DNA of 64,000 bases from Anaerolineaceae bacterium UBA5404 (GCA_002409625.1 DHNY01000014.1:1-64000), one strand, 5' to 3'; positions 1-7,564 are shown, counted from the stretch's first letter. Numbers and translations: made by a program. The notes: generated from the sequence alone by a model not told the origin.

Positions 1-45
1 TGGGGTCGCTCCTTTTTTGGTTTCGTCACCTTAAGGATGACCCCA
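1..45 (-). promoter_or_regulatory. Ribosome binding site in a hairpin, leader of a gene off the left edge
   Basis: Read on the minus strand, a GGAG box (positions 9-12) inside an A-rich run sits about 8 bases from the window edge. A minus-strand gene therefore probably starts at or just beyond base 1. The box lies between the two arms of a 7-bp inverted repeat, TGGGGTC (1-7) and GACCCCA (39-45), so the RNA could fold with the Shine-Dalgarno sequence in its loop. The gene itself is not visible, so both the start and any regulatory role are inferred. Confidence 0.35.
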
Positions 46-166
46 ATGTGCTTTTTTGTAAAGCCCTATCGTCTCACATCTATTTGAACTTACTCAATTT
101 TTGGTTTAAACAGCTTCTTGCGATTGGGAATAGATGAAAAGGCAAAATCCGTATGCCAAAAGATAC

Positions 167-194
167 TAGACAGCCCCGATAATTCGACTATACT
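167..194 (+). promoter_or_regulatory. Promoter of tRNA-Sec
   Basis: TAGACA (167-172), a 16-bp spacer and TATACT (189-194) form a sigma70-type promoter. The -10 box ends 7 bases before the first base of the tRNA, so transcription would begin at or next to the mature 5' end. The rnpB gene in this window has the same -35 box (TAGACA), which supports the assignment. Confidence 0.6.
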
Positions 195-201
195 TATCTG
201 T

Positions 202-293
202 GGGAATGGTTAGGTCCCGGTGGGCCTCCTGGTCTTCAAAATCAGTGTCGGGTTGATAAGATCCGTGGTGGGTTCGACTCCCATCCATTCTCG
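202..293 (+). tRNA. selC: Selenocysteine tRNA, anticodon UCA
   Basis: This tRNA inserts selenocysteine at UGA codons. The fold has the bacterial tRNA-Sec hallmarks. The acceptor stem has 8 bp (202-209 with 285-292, one G-U) and the T stem 5 bp (268-272 with 280-284), together 13 bp. The D stem has 6 bp (212-217 with 222-227) closed by a 4-base loop. The anticodon loop at 234-240 carries TCA at 236-238. The variable arm is extra long with a 5-bp stem (249-253 with 261-265). The discriminator is G293 and CCA is not encoded. It stands alone, with its own promoter, just before rnhA. No selA, selB or selD gene is visible inside the window. Confidence 0.93.
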
Positions 294-317
294 CCTTGTT
301 TTTAAGGTATTTTAAGG

Positions 318-770
318 ATGATTGTGGCTGAATCTATGGGAAAGCTCCCAAAAGTTGACATTTGGAGCGATGGCGCTTGTACTGGTAACCCGGGTCCAGG
401 TGGCTGGGCGGCTATTTTGCGTTCAGGACGACACGAAAAGGTGCTAACAGGTGGAGAACACGAGTCCACTAACAACCGAATGGAGATTACCGCCGCATTG
501 CAAGGGTTGCGTGCTTTAAAGACCCGATCACAGGTGACGATTTACACCGATTCAACCTATTTGCTGCAAGGTGCGACGGAATGGATGCCCAATTGGAAAG
601 CGCGCGGTTGGAAGCGTAAAGGCGGAAAACTGCTCAATGTAGATCTTTGGCAAGCCATGGATCAAGAGCTTGCCAGGCATGAGGTCAGTTGGGTATGGGT
701 GCAAGGCCATGCCGGCAATGTGATGAACGAACGCGCTGATCGACTGGCTGTGGCTGCCATACCAAAATAA
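318..770 (+). CDS. rnhA: Ribonuclease HI
   Basis: This enzyme degrades the RNA strand of RNA-DNA hybrids, for example Okazaki primers and R-loops. At 150 residues it is the usual length for RNase HI. The four metal-binding carboxylates are recognisable: D18 in SDGACTGNPG, E56 in NNRMEI, D78 in YTDSTY and D141 in NERAD. The catalytic histidine of the flexible loop is H131 in QGHAGN. The start at 318 has an AAGG box 8 bases upstream; a second ATG at 336 is possible. The gene follows tRNA-Sec closely and ends before a strong bidirectional terminator shared with the convergent copper ATPase. Identification is secure. Confidence 0.95.
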   Translation: MIVAESMGKLPKVDIWSDGACTGNPGPGGWAAILRSGRHEKVLTGGEHESTNNRMEITAALQGLRALKTRSQVTIYTDSTYLLQGATEWMPNWKARGWKRKGGKLLNVDLWQAMDQELARHEVSWVWVQGHAGNVMNERADRLAVAAIPK

Positions 771-797
771 ATTTACTCAACAAAGCAATCATAAAAA

Positions 798-832
798 AAC
801 AAGACCCTGCACGGTGAAAGGTCTTGTTTTTA
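798..832. terminator. Bidirectional terminator between rnhA and copA
   Basis: A perfect 9-bp stem (AACAAGACC 798-806, GGTCTTGTT 820-828) is followed by T residues on the plus strand and by a T-run on the minus strand. It can stop both convergent genes. Confidence 0.85.
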
Positions 833-849
833 ATTAAAGAGGGGCAAAG

Positions 850-3279
850 TTATTTAAATCGTTTCAAGCGCAAACTGTTTGAGACGACGAAAATACTACT
901 AAAAGCCATCGCCAGCGCTGCAAGCATGGGGTTTAGGTAACCCAAGGCGGCAACGGGAATTAAGATGATGTTGTAAAAGAATGCCCAAAACAGGTTCTGT
1001 TTAATGACGCGCAAAATGCGTTTGGACAAACGAATGGCAAGGGGTACATTCAACAAATCGCCACTCATGCTCACAATTTGTGCGGAGGCAATGGCAACAT
1101 CTGTGCCGGTACCGATAGCGATACCCACATTAGCCTGGCTTAGCGCGGGCGCGTCATTGATGCCATCACCAACCATAGCTACTTTTTGTCCCTTGGCTTG
1201 CAAATCCTTAATTTTGTCGGTTTTTCCAGCCGGCAGCAAACCCGCGAACACTTCATCAATGTTTGCTTCCTGGGCAATGGCGCGTGCGGTTGCCTGATTA
1301 TCGCCGGTGAGCATGATCACTTTCAACCCCAGGTCATGCAGTTCACGAATGGCTTTGATGGAGCTTTCTTTCAAAGTGTCCATGATGCCAAAAACGGCTT
1401 TGGCTTGGCCGTCCACAGCCATAATAACCGCCGTTTTTGCTTCATTTTGAAGCTTTTCAAGGTTGCTGAGCGCGTTTTCATCGATGTGGACATCATAAGA
1501 TTCAACAAATGACTGATTACCAATAAGCACCGTTTGCCCTTTTATATCCGCGCGGATTCCCTTGCCACTCAGTGCTCTAAAACGATCCACTGGCAAAAGC
1601 TCGAGTTCTTTTTCTTGCGCTTTGACCCGAATGGCATCGCCAAGCGGATGCTCGCTGCCGGTTTCCGCGGAAGCTGCCAGTTGCAATAGCGCGTCGAGGT
1701 CATCTTCGGGCTGGATGGGAATGATGTCGGTAACGCGAGGTTGTCCGCGCGTGATTGTGCCGGTTTTATCGAGCAGAACCATGTCGATTGAGCCTGCAAT
1801 TTCGAGGCTTTCACTATCTTTGATGAGTATGCCAAGCTCCGATCCGCGCCCAATGCCCACCATCACCGCGGTTGGTGTGGCGAGACCCATCGCGCAGGGA
1901 CAAGCGATGACCAAAACTGCCACGGCGTTCATAATCGCACGTGATAGCTGGGTGAGCTCAGGGTTGGCTGGAGGACTAACAAAAAAGTACCAGACGATAA
2001 AGGTGAGTAGGGCGATGCCAATCACGATCGGCACAAAAATGGCTGAAATTTTATCTGCCAATGATTGAATGGGGGCTTTGCTGGCTTGTGCGTCTTCAAC
2101 CAGTTTGATGATTTGTGATAGCACGGTGTCTTTGCCGATTTTTGTGGCACGATAAGTCAGGCTGCCGTGTGTATTCATGGTGGCGCCGTAAACTGAGTCG
2201 CCCGGCTTTTTGGCAACTGGCAATGACTCGCCGGTGAGCATGGACTCATCGGCAAAGCTGTCGCCCTCGATGACAACACCATCCACGGGCATTTTTTCGC
2301 CAGGTCTTACCAAAATCAGGTCACCGATTGCCACTTCATCAGCTTTAATGAGCAATTCCTTGCCATCCCGCAAAACGCTTGCTTTTTCAGGGCGCAAATA
2401 GAGCAATTTACGGATGGCATCACTGGCGCCACCTTTGGCACGGGTTTCGAGGTATTTGCCAAGCCTCACCAGGGTGATGATTACCGCGGCACTCTCAAAG
2501 TAGCCGTGGCCGGGGAAAAATCCCAGCATGATGAAAATGGAGTAGACATAAGCGGTTGTGCTGCCCATAGCGATGAGCACGTCCATATTTGCCGCGCCAT
2601 TTCTAAGGGCTTTATAACCGTTGATGTAAAAACTCCAACCGGCGATAAATTGTACCGGTGTGGCAAGTGCGAAAAAGAGCCACTCTAGCCAGTGTGCAGT
2701 CATGATGGCGTGTGGCAGGAGATGGAAGCTGTGTGCCATGTGCAACACAAAAAGTGGCACAGTAAAGATAAGCGCAAAGATGAGCATGTTGCGCTGTTTG
2801 ATTATTTCTCTTTTGCGGGCGAGCGCTTCAGCATCTTCGCCTTCGGTCTCACTGGAGTCGGCGCTGATTTTATAGCCAGCTTTACTCACGATTTGGCGTA
2901 TTTCTGCTGGGCTGATGATGGTTGGGATATAGCCAAGGGTGAGTTTTTCGCTGGCGATATTGGCAGTGCTACGGGTGATGCCAAAACTCTCTTGCATGCG
3001 TTTTTCGATGGCGCGCTGGTTGGCAGGGTCATTTAAACCAGGCAGTACCAGGCTCATTTCACCCTCAGCTACCGTGTATCCTGCTTTGTTGATTGTGGCG
3101 ATAAGGGCTTCGAGCGTGGTTTTTTCCGGGTCGTAGCTCACAAAAGCCCGCTCAGAACTCAGGTTTACCACAACCTTTTCGATGCCATCGTTGTTTAAAA
3201 GCGATTTTTCAACCGCGGCAACGCAGTTGGCACAGGTCATGCCCAAAATGGGCAAGTTCACTTGTTGAAGGGTTGCCAC
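850..3279 (-). CDS. copA: Copper-translocating P1B-type ATPase
   Basis: An inner-membrane pump that exports Cu(I) using ATP. The N-terminus has a heavy-metal-associated domain with GMTCANC. A second HMA-like fold follows but has lost its CxxC pair. After that come eight predicted membrane helices with the copper-site motif ACPCAMG, the actuator loop TGES, the phosphorylation site DKTGT, the P1B histidine in SEHPLGD and the hinge GDGINDAP. An ATG at 3336 would overlap copZ by 50 bases and has no ribosome binding site. The GTG at 3279 lies 7 bases after the copZ stop with AAGG upstream, so it is preferred (809 residues). It forms an operon with copZ. Cu specificity rests on CPC plus the CopZ neighbour. 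Confidence 0.93.
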   Translation of the reverse strand: MATLQQVNLPILGMTCANCVAAVEKSLLNNDGIEKVVVNLSSERAFVSYDPEKTTLEALIATINKAGYTVAEGEMSLVLPGLNDPANQRAIEKRMQESFGITRSTANIASEKLTLGYIPTIISPAEIRQIVSKAGYKISADSSETEGEDAEALARKREIIKQRNMLIFALIFTVPLFVLHMAHSFHLLPHAIMTAHWLEWLFFALATPVQFIAGWSFYINGYKALRNGAANMDVLIAMGSTTAYVYSIFIMLGFFPGHGYFESAAVIITLVRLGKYLETRAKGGASDAIRKLLYLRPEKASVLRDGKELLIKADEVAIGDLILVRPGEKMPVDGVVIEGDSFADESMLTGESLPVAKKPGDSVYGATMNTHGSLTYRATKIGKDTVLSQIIKLVEDAQASKAPIQSLADKISAIFVPIVIGIALLTFIVWYFFVSPPANPELTQLSRAIMNAVAVLVIACPCAMGLATPTAVMVGIGRGSELGILIKDSESLEIAGSIDMVLLDKTGTITRGQPRVTDIIPIQPEDDLDALLQLAASAETGSEHPLGDAIRVKAQEKELELLPVDRFRALSGKGIRADIKGQTVLIGNQSFVESYDVHIDENALSNLEKLQNEAKTAVIMAVDGQAKAVFGIMDTLKESSIKAIRELHDLGLKVIMLTGDNQATARAIAQEANIDEVFAGLLPAGKTDKIKDLQAKGQKVAMVGDGINDAPALSQANVGIAIGTGTDVAIASAQIVSMSGDLLNVPLAIRLSKRILRVIKQNLFWAFFYNIILIPVAALGYLNPMLAALAMAFSSIFVVSNSLRLKRFK

Positions 3280-3286
3280 TTGCGCC

Positions 3287-3490
3287 TTATTCTGCTGGAA
3301 AGCCGATTTCGACCAATTTGGCGCGAATGGCGTCATCGTCGAGCTCGTTGGAGCCTTCGATGGTCAGGATCTTGTTAGGAATGTCCGCTTCGATAAAGTC
3401 CACGCCAGGCATAGCTTCGAGCGCGGTTTTAATCGTGTTGAGACAGTGTTGACAAGAGATATTTGGGATAGAATAGCTTAAGGTTTTCAT
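3287..3490 (-). CDS. copZ: Copper chaperone, heavy-metal-associated domain
   Basis: A 67-residue single-domain metallochaperone that carries Cu(I) in the cytoplasm and hands it to the ATPase encoded directly downstream. The metal-binding loop SCQHC near residue 13 supplies the two cysteines, and the predicted fold is the usual beta-alpha-beta-beta-alpha-beta. A GAGG ribosome binding site precedes the ATG. It is the first gene of the copZ-copA operon, behind the promoter at 3524-3552. No CsoR or CopY gene and no clear copper operator were seen, so its regulator is unknown. Confidence 0.88.
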   Translation of the reverse strand: MKTLSYSIPNISCQHCLNTIKTALEAMPGVDFIEADIPNKILTIEGSNELDDDAIRAKLVEIGFPAE

Positions 3491-3523
3491 GGTTTACCTC
3501 TTTTGTTAATTAAGACTAACATA

Positions 3524-3552
3524 ATTGTAATGGTTTAAGGCAAAAAGTTCAA
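3524..3552 (-). promoter_or_regulatory. Promoter of copZ-copA
   Basis: On the minus strand, TTGAAC (3547-3552), a 17-bp spacer and TACAAT (3524-3529) match the sigma70 consensus well. The -10 box is about 34 bases upstream of the copZ start. The divergent HAD gene starts at 3575, so the two genes share this 84-base region. Confidence 0.65.
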
Positions 3553-3574
3553 TTAAAGGAAGGAATTTGAGCAT

Positions 3575-4366
3575 ATGAAAAGTATTAATAAGCAGATTAA
3601 AGGCTTGATGCTGGATATGGATGGCACGTTTTATATGGGTGATATCTTGCTTCCAGGCGCCTTGGATTTTTTGGCTTTTTTGAACGAACACGATTTGCCA
3701 TTTTCCTTTCTAACCAATAACAGCAGTAAAAGTGGGCTGGATTATCAGCGAAAGTTGATTGGCTTGGGTGTAAAAGAAGCCGACGCGCGGGTTTACACCT
3801 CCGGCGATGCGACAATTGATTATATTTTGCGCCATCATCAGGGTGAAAAAGTGTTTTTAATGGGTACCCGAAGTTTGAGGGAGAGCTTTTTAGAGGCGGG
3901 GATTGAACTGGTTGAAGATGAACCGGATTTGATTGTGCTGGGTTATGACACCGAACTGACTTACCCAGTTTTGACGCGGTTTTGCGATTTTGTGCGTGCT
4001 GGCTTGCCTTATCTTGCCACGCACCCGGATGTGAATTGCCCGGTTTTGGGCGGTTACGCGCCGGATATAGGCGCAATGATGGCGATGATTGAAGCTTCAA
4101 CGGGACGAAAGGCTGATCTGATATTGGGTAAACCCAATCCGGGCATCGTGGAAGGCTTGGCTTACAAGTGGGGACTGAAGAATGAGGAGCTTTTAATGGT
4201 GGGCGACCGCTTGTACACGGATATCATGATGGGCAAGACGGCTGGCGTAAAGACCGCGCTGGTTTTAACCGGCGAGGCGAAACGTTCAGATTTGGCGAAT
4301 GCGATTCACCAACCCGATTGGGTGGTTGAGGATTTGTTTGGGCTGATGGACTATCTAACTCTCTAA
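3575..4366 (+). CDS. HAD-superfamily hydrolase, NagD-like (class IIA)
   Basis: A cytosolic phosphatase of 263 residues. It shows the HAD motifs in order: DMDGTFYMG near residue 15 with the nucleophile and acid-base aspartates, TNNSSKSG near residue 46, and the lysine and acidic loops GKPNPG and VGDRLYTDIMMG in the last third. The large cap between motifs II and III places it in class IIA, which includes NagD, AraL and 4-nitrophenyl-phosphatase-like enzymes. The true substrate cannot be read from sequence; sugar phosphates or nucleotides are likely. It has a strong AAGGAAGG ribosome binding site and stands alone, divergent from copZ. Confidence 0.85.
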   Translation: MKSINKQIKGLMLDMDGTFYMGDILLPGALDFLAFLNEHDLPFSFLTNNSSKSGLDYQRKLIGLGVKEADARVYTSGDATIDYILRHHQGEKVFLMGTRSLRESFLEAGIELVEDEPDLIVLGYDTELTYPVLTRFCDFVRAGLPYLATHPDVNCPVLGGYAPDIGAMMAMIEASTGRKADLILGKPNPGIVEGLAYKWGLKNEELLMVGDRLYTDIMMGKTAGVKTALVLTGEAKRSDLANAIHQPDWVVEDLFGLMDYLTL

Positions 4367-4750
4367 AGAAACACTTTACCTAAAGATATTCTGAAAGCTA
4401 AGGCTCCATCACTTTTTTCTGTATACAATTTAAAGATAACCCAACCTGTTAAATCATATTTAGGAGCGTAAGCTTCACATAAGTGGATACTGATACCATC
4501 TTCACGGACTGTTTTGCATTCTAGTGTGTTTTGCCCATCAAGGGTAGTAATTTTGTCGCTTTTATCAAAGTAAACAAGAACCTCCGAGTCAAAATCGGGA
4601 CTTTTGTAAAGATTTGTACCAATATCGGCGACCCAAACGCGTTTTTATGGGGGTAGTTTCTGTTGGCTCTTTTGCCAGGCTAGACTTTGACGGATTAGTG
4701 CAACCTGCAAGAAGCAATATGAGAAACAGAAAAGTAATTATTTTTTTACT
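4363..4750 (-). pseudogene. Decayed lipoprotein gene (frameshift, no start codon)
   Basis: The minus strand encodes a typical lipoprotein signal (IITFLFLILLLAGCTNPS, lipobox LAGC) and then a short Thr/Pro-rich stretch. The frame breaks at an A5 run (4642-4646). Dropping one A joins the signal to a second open frame of about 90 codons that starts RVWVADIGTNLYKSPDFDSE and ends ISLGKVFL. The expected ATG before the Lys-Lys-Ile start is also absent (AGT is present at 4748-4750). Two independent defects favour a true pseudogene, although a homopolymer sequencing error could explain the frameshift. The neighbouring intact gene is also a lipoprotein on the same strand. Confidence 0.65.
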
Positions 4751-4796
4751 TAGTTTTCCTTATTAATACGCGAACAACAGAACCTTAATCAACAAC

Positions 4797-5462
4797 CTAT
4801 GGTTTTGTGAAAAATGCTTGATTGATAAGGGGTTGGCAGGTCTGATTACCCATACGGTTGGTAAAACAATGTTCACCTGCCCCAATGCCATAAATTGTAA
4901 TGTATTCATTTTCGTAAAGGTTGTCGAAATTATTTTTCATTGAAACGTAAAAAGCATCATAAGTGCCAGTAATGTAGCATTGTATGTCGCGATAACCGAC
5001 AACGTTAAAGATACGACATTGCATTTTTAATTTTTGATTTTTTAGTTTATCTGGATACGTGAGAAAGTCTCGACGATCTGGCACTGTATATTGTGCGAAA
5101 AACGCATTTGTCGCTTTAACCGCCTCAGCTGTTTTTTGCCAGGTTGTGAATGTTGCAGTTGGCGGGATAGTTGGGGTGGGGCTATGTAAGGGCGTTGGCG
5201 TGGGTGTTGGAGTGTGTGTCATCGTCGGTGTGAGCGTATTTGTTGCTGTCACTACCTTGGTGAGGAAAACTGCTGTTTGGGTAGGCTCTTTTGTATATGT
5301 AGGATAGGGTGTGTTAGTAGGATAGGGTGTGTTAGTAGGATAGCTCGTTTGAGTTGGGTATGCCGTAAGTGTCTGATCCACATAGGGTTTGACTTGTTCA
5401 GGCTTAGGCGTACAAGCAGCTAACAAAATGATCATTATTAGAACAAATGTCAATCGTTTCAT
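4797..5462 (-). CDS. Lipoprotein with a Pro/Thr-rich linker, unknown function
   Basis: The start at 5462 is preceded by GGAGG and gives a clean lipoprotein signal peptide, MKRLTFVLIMIILLAACTPK, with lipobox LAAC. The mature protein has a linker of about 70 residues built from TPYPTNTPYPT-type repeats and TPTPTPT, as is common in surface proteins of Chloroflexota. A globular domain of about 120 residues follows, with two cysteines near the C-terminus (EHCFTN and NQTCQP) that could form a disulfide. I do not recognise the domain; an OB-like fold is possible from its beta-rich look. The protein is exported and anchored to the membrane. Confidence 0.7.
   Translation of the reverse strand: MKRLTFVLIMIILLAACTPKPEQVKPYVDQTLTAYPTQTSYPTNTPYPTNTPYPTYTKEPTQTAVFLTKVVTATNTLTPTMTHTPTPTPTPLHSPTPTIPPTATFTTWQKTAEAVKATNAFFAQYTVPDRRDFLTYPDKLKNQKLKMQCRIFNVVGYRDIQCYITGTYDAFYVSMKNNFDNLYENEYITIYGIGAGEHCFTNRMGNQTCQPLINQAFFTKP
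5302..5343 (-). repeat. 18-bp tandem repeat in the lipoprotein linker
   Basis: The unit GGATAGGGTGTGTTAGTA is present twice exactly (5302-5319 and 5320-5337), followed by a partial third copy. It encodes the six-residue TNTPYP-type unit of the linker. Such repeats can change copy number by slippage. Confidence 0.85.
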
Positions 5463-5582
5463 GAAATTTTTCCTCCTTGAAAAGAACCTATCCAATTCTA
5501 ACATGAACAATAAATCTTTTGAGAGAATTGGGGATTTAGAAAGGAGAGGATTTATGCAAACAGGGAATCAGGCAAGAAAAAG

Positions 5583-5653
5583 AGGCGACGATGGGAATTG
5601 AACCCATGATGAGAGTTTTGCAGACTCCTGCCTTACCACTTGGCCACGTCGCC
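5583..5653 (-). tRNA. tRNA-Cys, anticodon GCA
   Basis: The acceptor stem GGCGACG/CGTCGCC, a T arm with GGTTCAATTCC and an anticodon loop CTGCAAA define tRNA-Cys(GCA). The length is 71 bases and CCA is not encoded. It lies downstream of tRNA-Gly on the same strand, separated by a hairpin. Confidence 0.93.
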
Positions 5654-5655
5654 TA

Positions 5656-5688
5656 ATAAAAAGACTGATACGTTGCCGCTATCAGTCT
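5656..5688 (-). terminator. Hairpin with T-run between tRNA-Gly and tRNA-Cys
   Basis: On the minus strand a perfect 9-bp stem (AGACTGATA and TATCAGTCT, 5662-5670 with 5680-5688) is followed by five T residues. It has the form of an intrinsic terminator, but it lies between two tRNA genes and tRNA-Cys has no evident promoter. It may be only partly active, or it may be an RNA-processing hairpin. Confidence 0.6.
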
Positions 5689-5695
5689 GGTAAAG

Positions 5696-5768
<73 letters not shown>

Positions 5769-5807
5769 GGTCAAATGTTGTTGCGGTTCCGGACCGAACA
5801 GAACAAG

Positions 5808-5836
5808 ATTTTAGCACAGCAAATCGGTCTTGTCAA
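5808..5836 (-). promoter_or_regulatory. Promoter of the tRNA-Gly / tRNA-Cys unit
   Basis: On the minus strand a consensus -35 box TTGACA (5831-5836), a 17-bp spacer and TAAAAT (5808-5813) form the best sigma70 promoter in the window. It gives a leader of about 33 bases before tRNA-Gly. Confidence 0.8.
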
Positions 5837-5953
5837 ATACATTTTAACTTTTCCCTTAAAATGATAAACAAATTTATGCGGATTGTTTTCCCTCAAAAAC
5901 TTATCCTTCGGGTAAACTATTAATAAGACTTAAACAATACTTTGGAGGAATGA

Positions 5954-6460
5954 ATGGAACAGACAATTAAAGATTTACAGGATGCTTTTTGTGGCGAGAG
6001 CCAGGCTTATCAAAAATACATGGCCTTTTCAAAAAAAGCCGCGGCAGATGGTTACACCAACATTGCCAAGCTTTTTGAAGCCACCGCTCAGGCAGAACTG
6101 GTTCACGCCGCGGGGCACTTGCGTGCCTTAGGTGAGATCAAGGATACCTTGCAGAATCTCGAGGCGGCTATTGCTGGTGAAACCTACGAATTTACCGAGA
6201 TGTATCCGCCCATGCTGGAAGAAGCCACCAAAGTTGACCACCGTGCCAAGCTGATGTTTGGTTACGCTGTGGAGGCTGAAGAAGTGCACGCCCAGCTTTA
6301 TACCCAGGCGCTTGAAGCTGTCAAGCAGGGCAAAGATTTAGAGGTCAAAGACTTTTATCTTTGTTTGGTGTGTGGTTATATCGAACTTGGTCAGGCACCC
6401 GAAGTTTGCCCCATTTGCAACACTAAGGGCGAAAGATTTCAGCATTATCGCGTAGCTTAA
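5954..6460 (+). CDS. rbr: Rubrerythrin
   Basis: A cytosolic non-haem iron protein of 168 residues that reduces hydrogen peroxide with electrons from rubredoxin-type donors. It is typical of anaerobes and microaerophiles. The first 130 residues form the four-helix di-iron bundle, with FCGESQAY, the glutamates in EATAQAELVHA, and EAEEVHAQLY. The C-terminus is a rubredoxin-like iron site with CLVCGY and CPICNT. A strong GGAGG precedes the ATG by 6 bases. It is monocistronic. It suggests an anaerobic or oxygen-sensitive lifestyle. Confidence 0.93.
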   Translation: MEQTIKDLQDAFCGESQAYQKYMAFSKKAAADGYTNIAKLFEATAQAELVHAAGHLRALGEIKDTLQNLEAAIAGETYEFTEMYPPMLEEATKVDHRAKLMFGYAVEAEEVHAQLYTQALEAVKQGKDLEVKDFYLCLVCGYIELGQAPEVCPICNTKGERFQHYRVA

Positions 6461-6478
6461 TCTTTTTTAGCCAAGCTT

Positions 6479-7531
6479 TCAGGACGCGCGTTTGCCATCT
6501 TTGCGGCGGACGCGCGTTATGTTTATTTTTGTGGGGTGATTGTAAGGCGTGGTCGCAACTGGAGGATGATTATGGACTGTTGCCGGATAGCCGGTGATAT
6601 CCGTGGGCACATCGATTATTTCGAGGTGGTCCAGATAACCACTGGCACACATCTCCTGAATTTGGGCTTCGAGGGCTTCTCCGCTGAGGAAAAGGGCGTT
6701 ATTGATGAGTATCAGCCAGCCATCATGCCCAACCAAGGGACGAGCCTTATTGACCAAACTGAGCCAGTTTTTCAGCAGGTTGACCTCTCCTGAAGTCGTT
6801 TTGGAAAAAAGCGGTGGATCGATGATGACACAATCGAAAAGTTTGCCCTCGCTTTTGAATCGCGCCATTTGTTTGAAGTAATCGCCGGCAAGGGTTTTGT
6901 GTTTTCCTGAATATGGGTTTAATAAAGCGGATTTTTGGGCGAGGCTAAGGAATTTTTGGCTGAGGTCGGTTTGAAAAACTTCTTTCGTGCCACCAGCCAG
7001 CGCTGCAATCCCTAAAGCGCCAGTATAAGCAAAGGTGTTTAGCACGGTTTTACCACGCATGTTTTGCATTAGCCAGGTGCGCAGATAGCGCGTGTCAAGA
7101 TAGAAGCTGTCATCCTGGTTCAGCTGCAAATCAAGCGCGTAATGGACATCATTTTCGGTGATGGTTTGGGTCGGCTCGCCTTCAAGCAGGGTGCCTTGTC
7201 GTAAATGGATTTGTTTGGCATGCCTTTTTTTGACGATAACACAATCGATATCCGGCAATTGGGTCTTATAAAAAGCATTTGCAGTCTCAATCAAGCTGTC
7301 GTGGGCGTTGATATCCCGGTCAAAGCTTTTGAGGAGTAAGGTTTTTCCAAACTTATCCACCACAAAACCCGGAATACCTTCATAGAAACCGTTGAAAAGA
7401 CGCAAAGCTTGAATTTGGGCGAGCATTGGGTCTTGCTGTCGCGCGTGCAAACAGGCTTTGAATAAAGCTAAAGCTTCTTTTAAGCTACTCACATTGGCTT
7501 GGCTTTGGTAGAATTCATGGTTAGTCTTCAT
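6479..7531 (-). CDS. Class I rRNA methyltransferase of the RlmI/RlmK family
   Basis: A protein of 350 residues that probably methylates 23S rRNA using SAM. Residues 40-105 match the beta-rich EEHEE domain that precedes the catalytic domain in RlmI-type enzymes (LFNGFYEGIPGFVVDKFG). Motif I is NTFAYTGALG near residue 165, and motif IV is DPPLFS. RlmI-type m5C enzymes keep a catalytic cysteine in a later Ser-Cys-Ser motif. Here that place reads LINNALFLSG, closer to the SNN motif of the RlmK (m7G) domain. The exact base methylated is therefore uncertain. It is divergent from the ZIP transporter, with their starts only 34 bases apart. Confidence 0.78.
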   Translation of the reverse strand: MKTNHEFYQSQANVSSLKEALALFKACLHARQQDPMLAQIQALRLFNGFYEGIPGFVVDKFGKTLLLKSFDRDINAHDSLIETANAFYKTQLPDIDCVIVKKRHAKQIHLRQGTLLEGEPTQTITENDVHYALDLQLNQDDSFYLDTRYLRTWLMQNMRGKTVLNTFAYTGALGIAALAGGTKEVFQTDLSQKFLSLAQKSALLNPYSGKHKTLAGDYFKQMARFKSEGKLFDCVIIDPPLFSKTTSGEVNLLKNWLSLVNKARPLVGHDGWLILINNALFLSGEALEAQIQEMCASGYLDHLEIIDVPTDITGYPATVHNHPPVATTPYNHPTKINITRVRRKDGKRAS

Positions 7532-7564
7532 GTTTGTTCCATAATCTTATCATTGGAGAGAAAA

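Noticed and set aside
3280..3336. ATG at 3336 as the copA start
   Set aside because: It would overlap copZ by 50 bases with no RBS; GTG at 3279 has AAGG and sits 7 bases after the copZ stop.
4363..4750. Selenoprotein read through a stop in the decayed lipoprotein
   Set aside because: Continuation needs a frame change at the A5 run, not a UGA decoded in frame.
5059..5307. Val/Gly-rich plus-strand frame opposite the Pro/Thr linker
   Set aside because: Its composition is just the complement of the TPTPT repeat on the other strand; there is no RBS, and the lipoprotein has a clear signal peptide.
5302..5343. Direct repeats as a CRISPR array
   Set aside because: Repeats are contiguous, 18 bp, without spacers, and lie in a coding linker.
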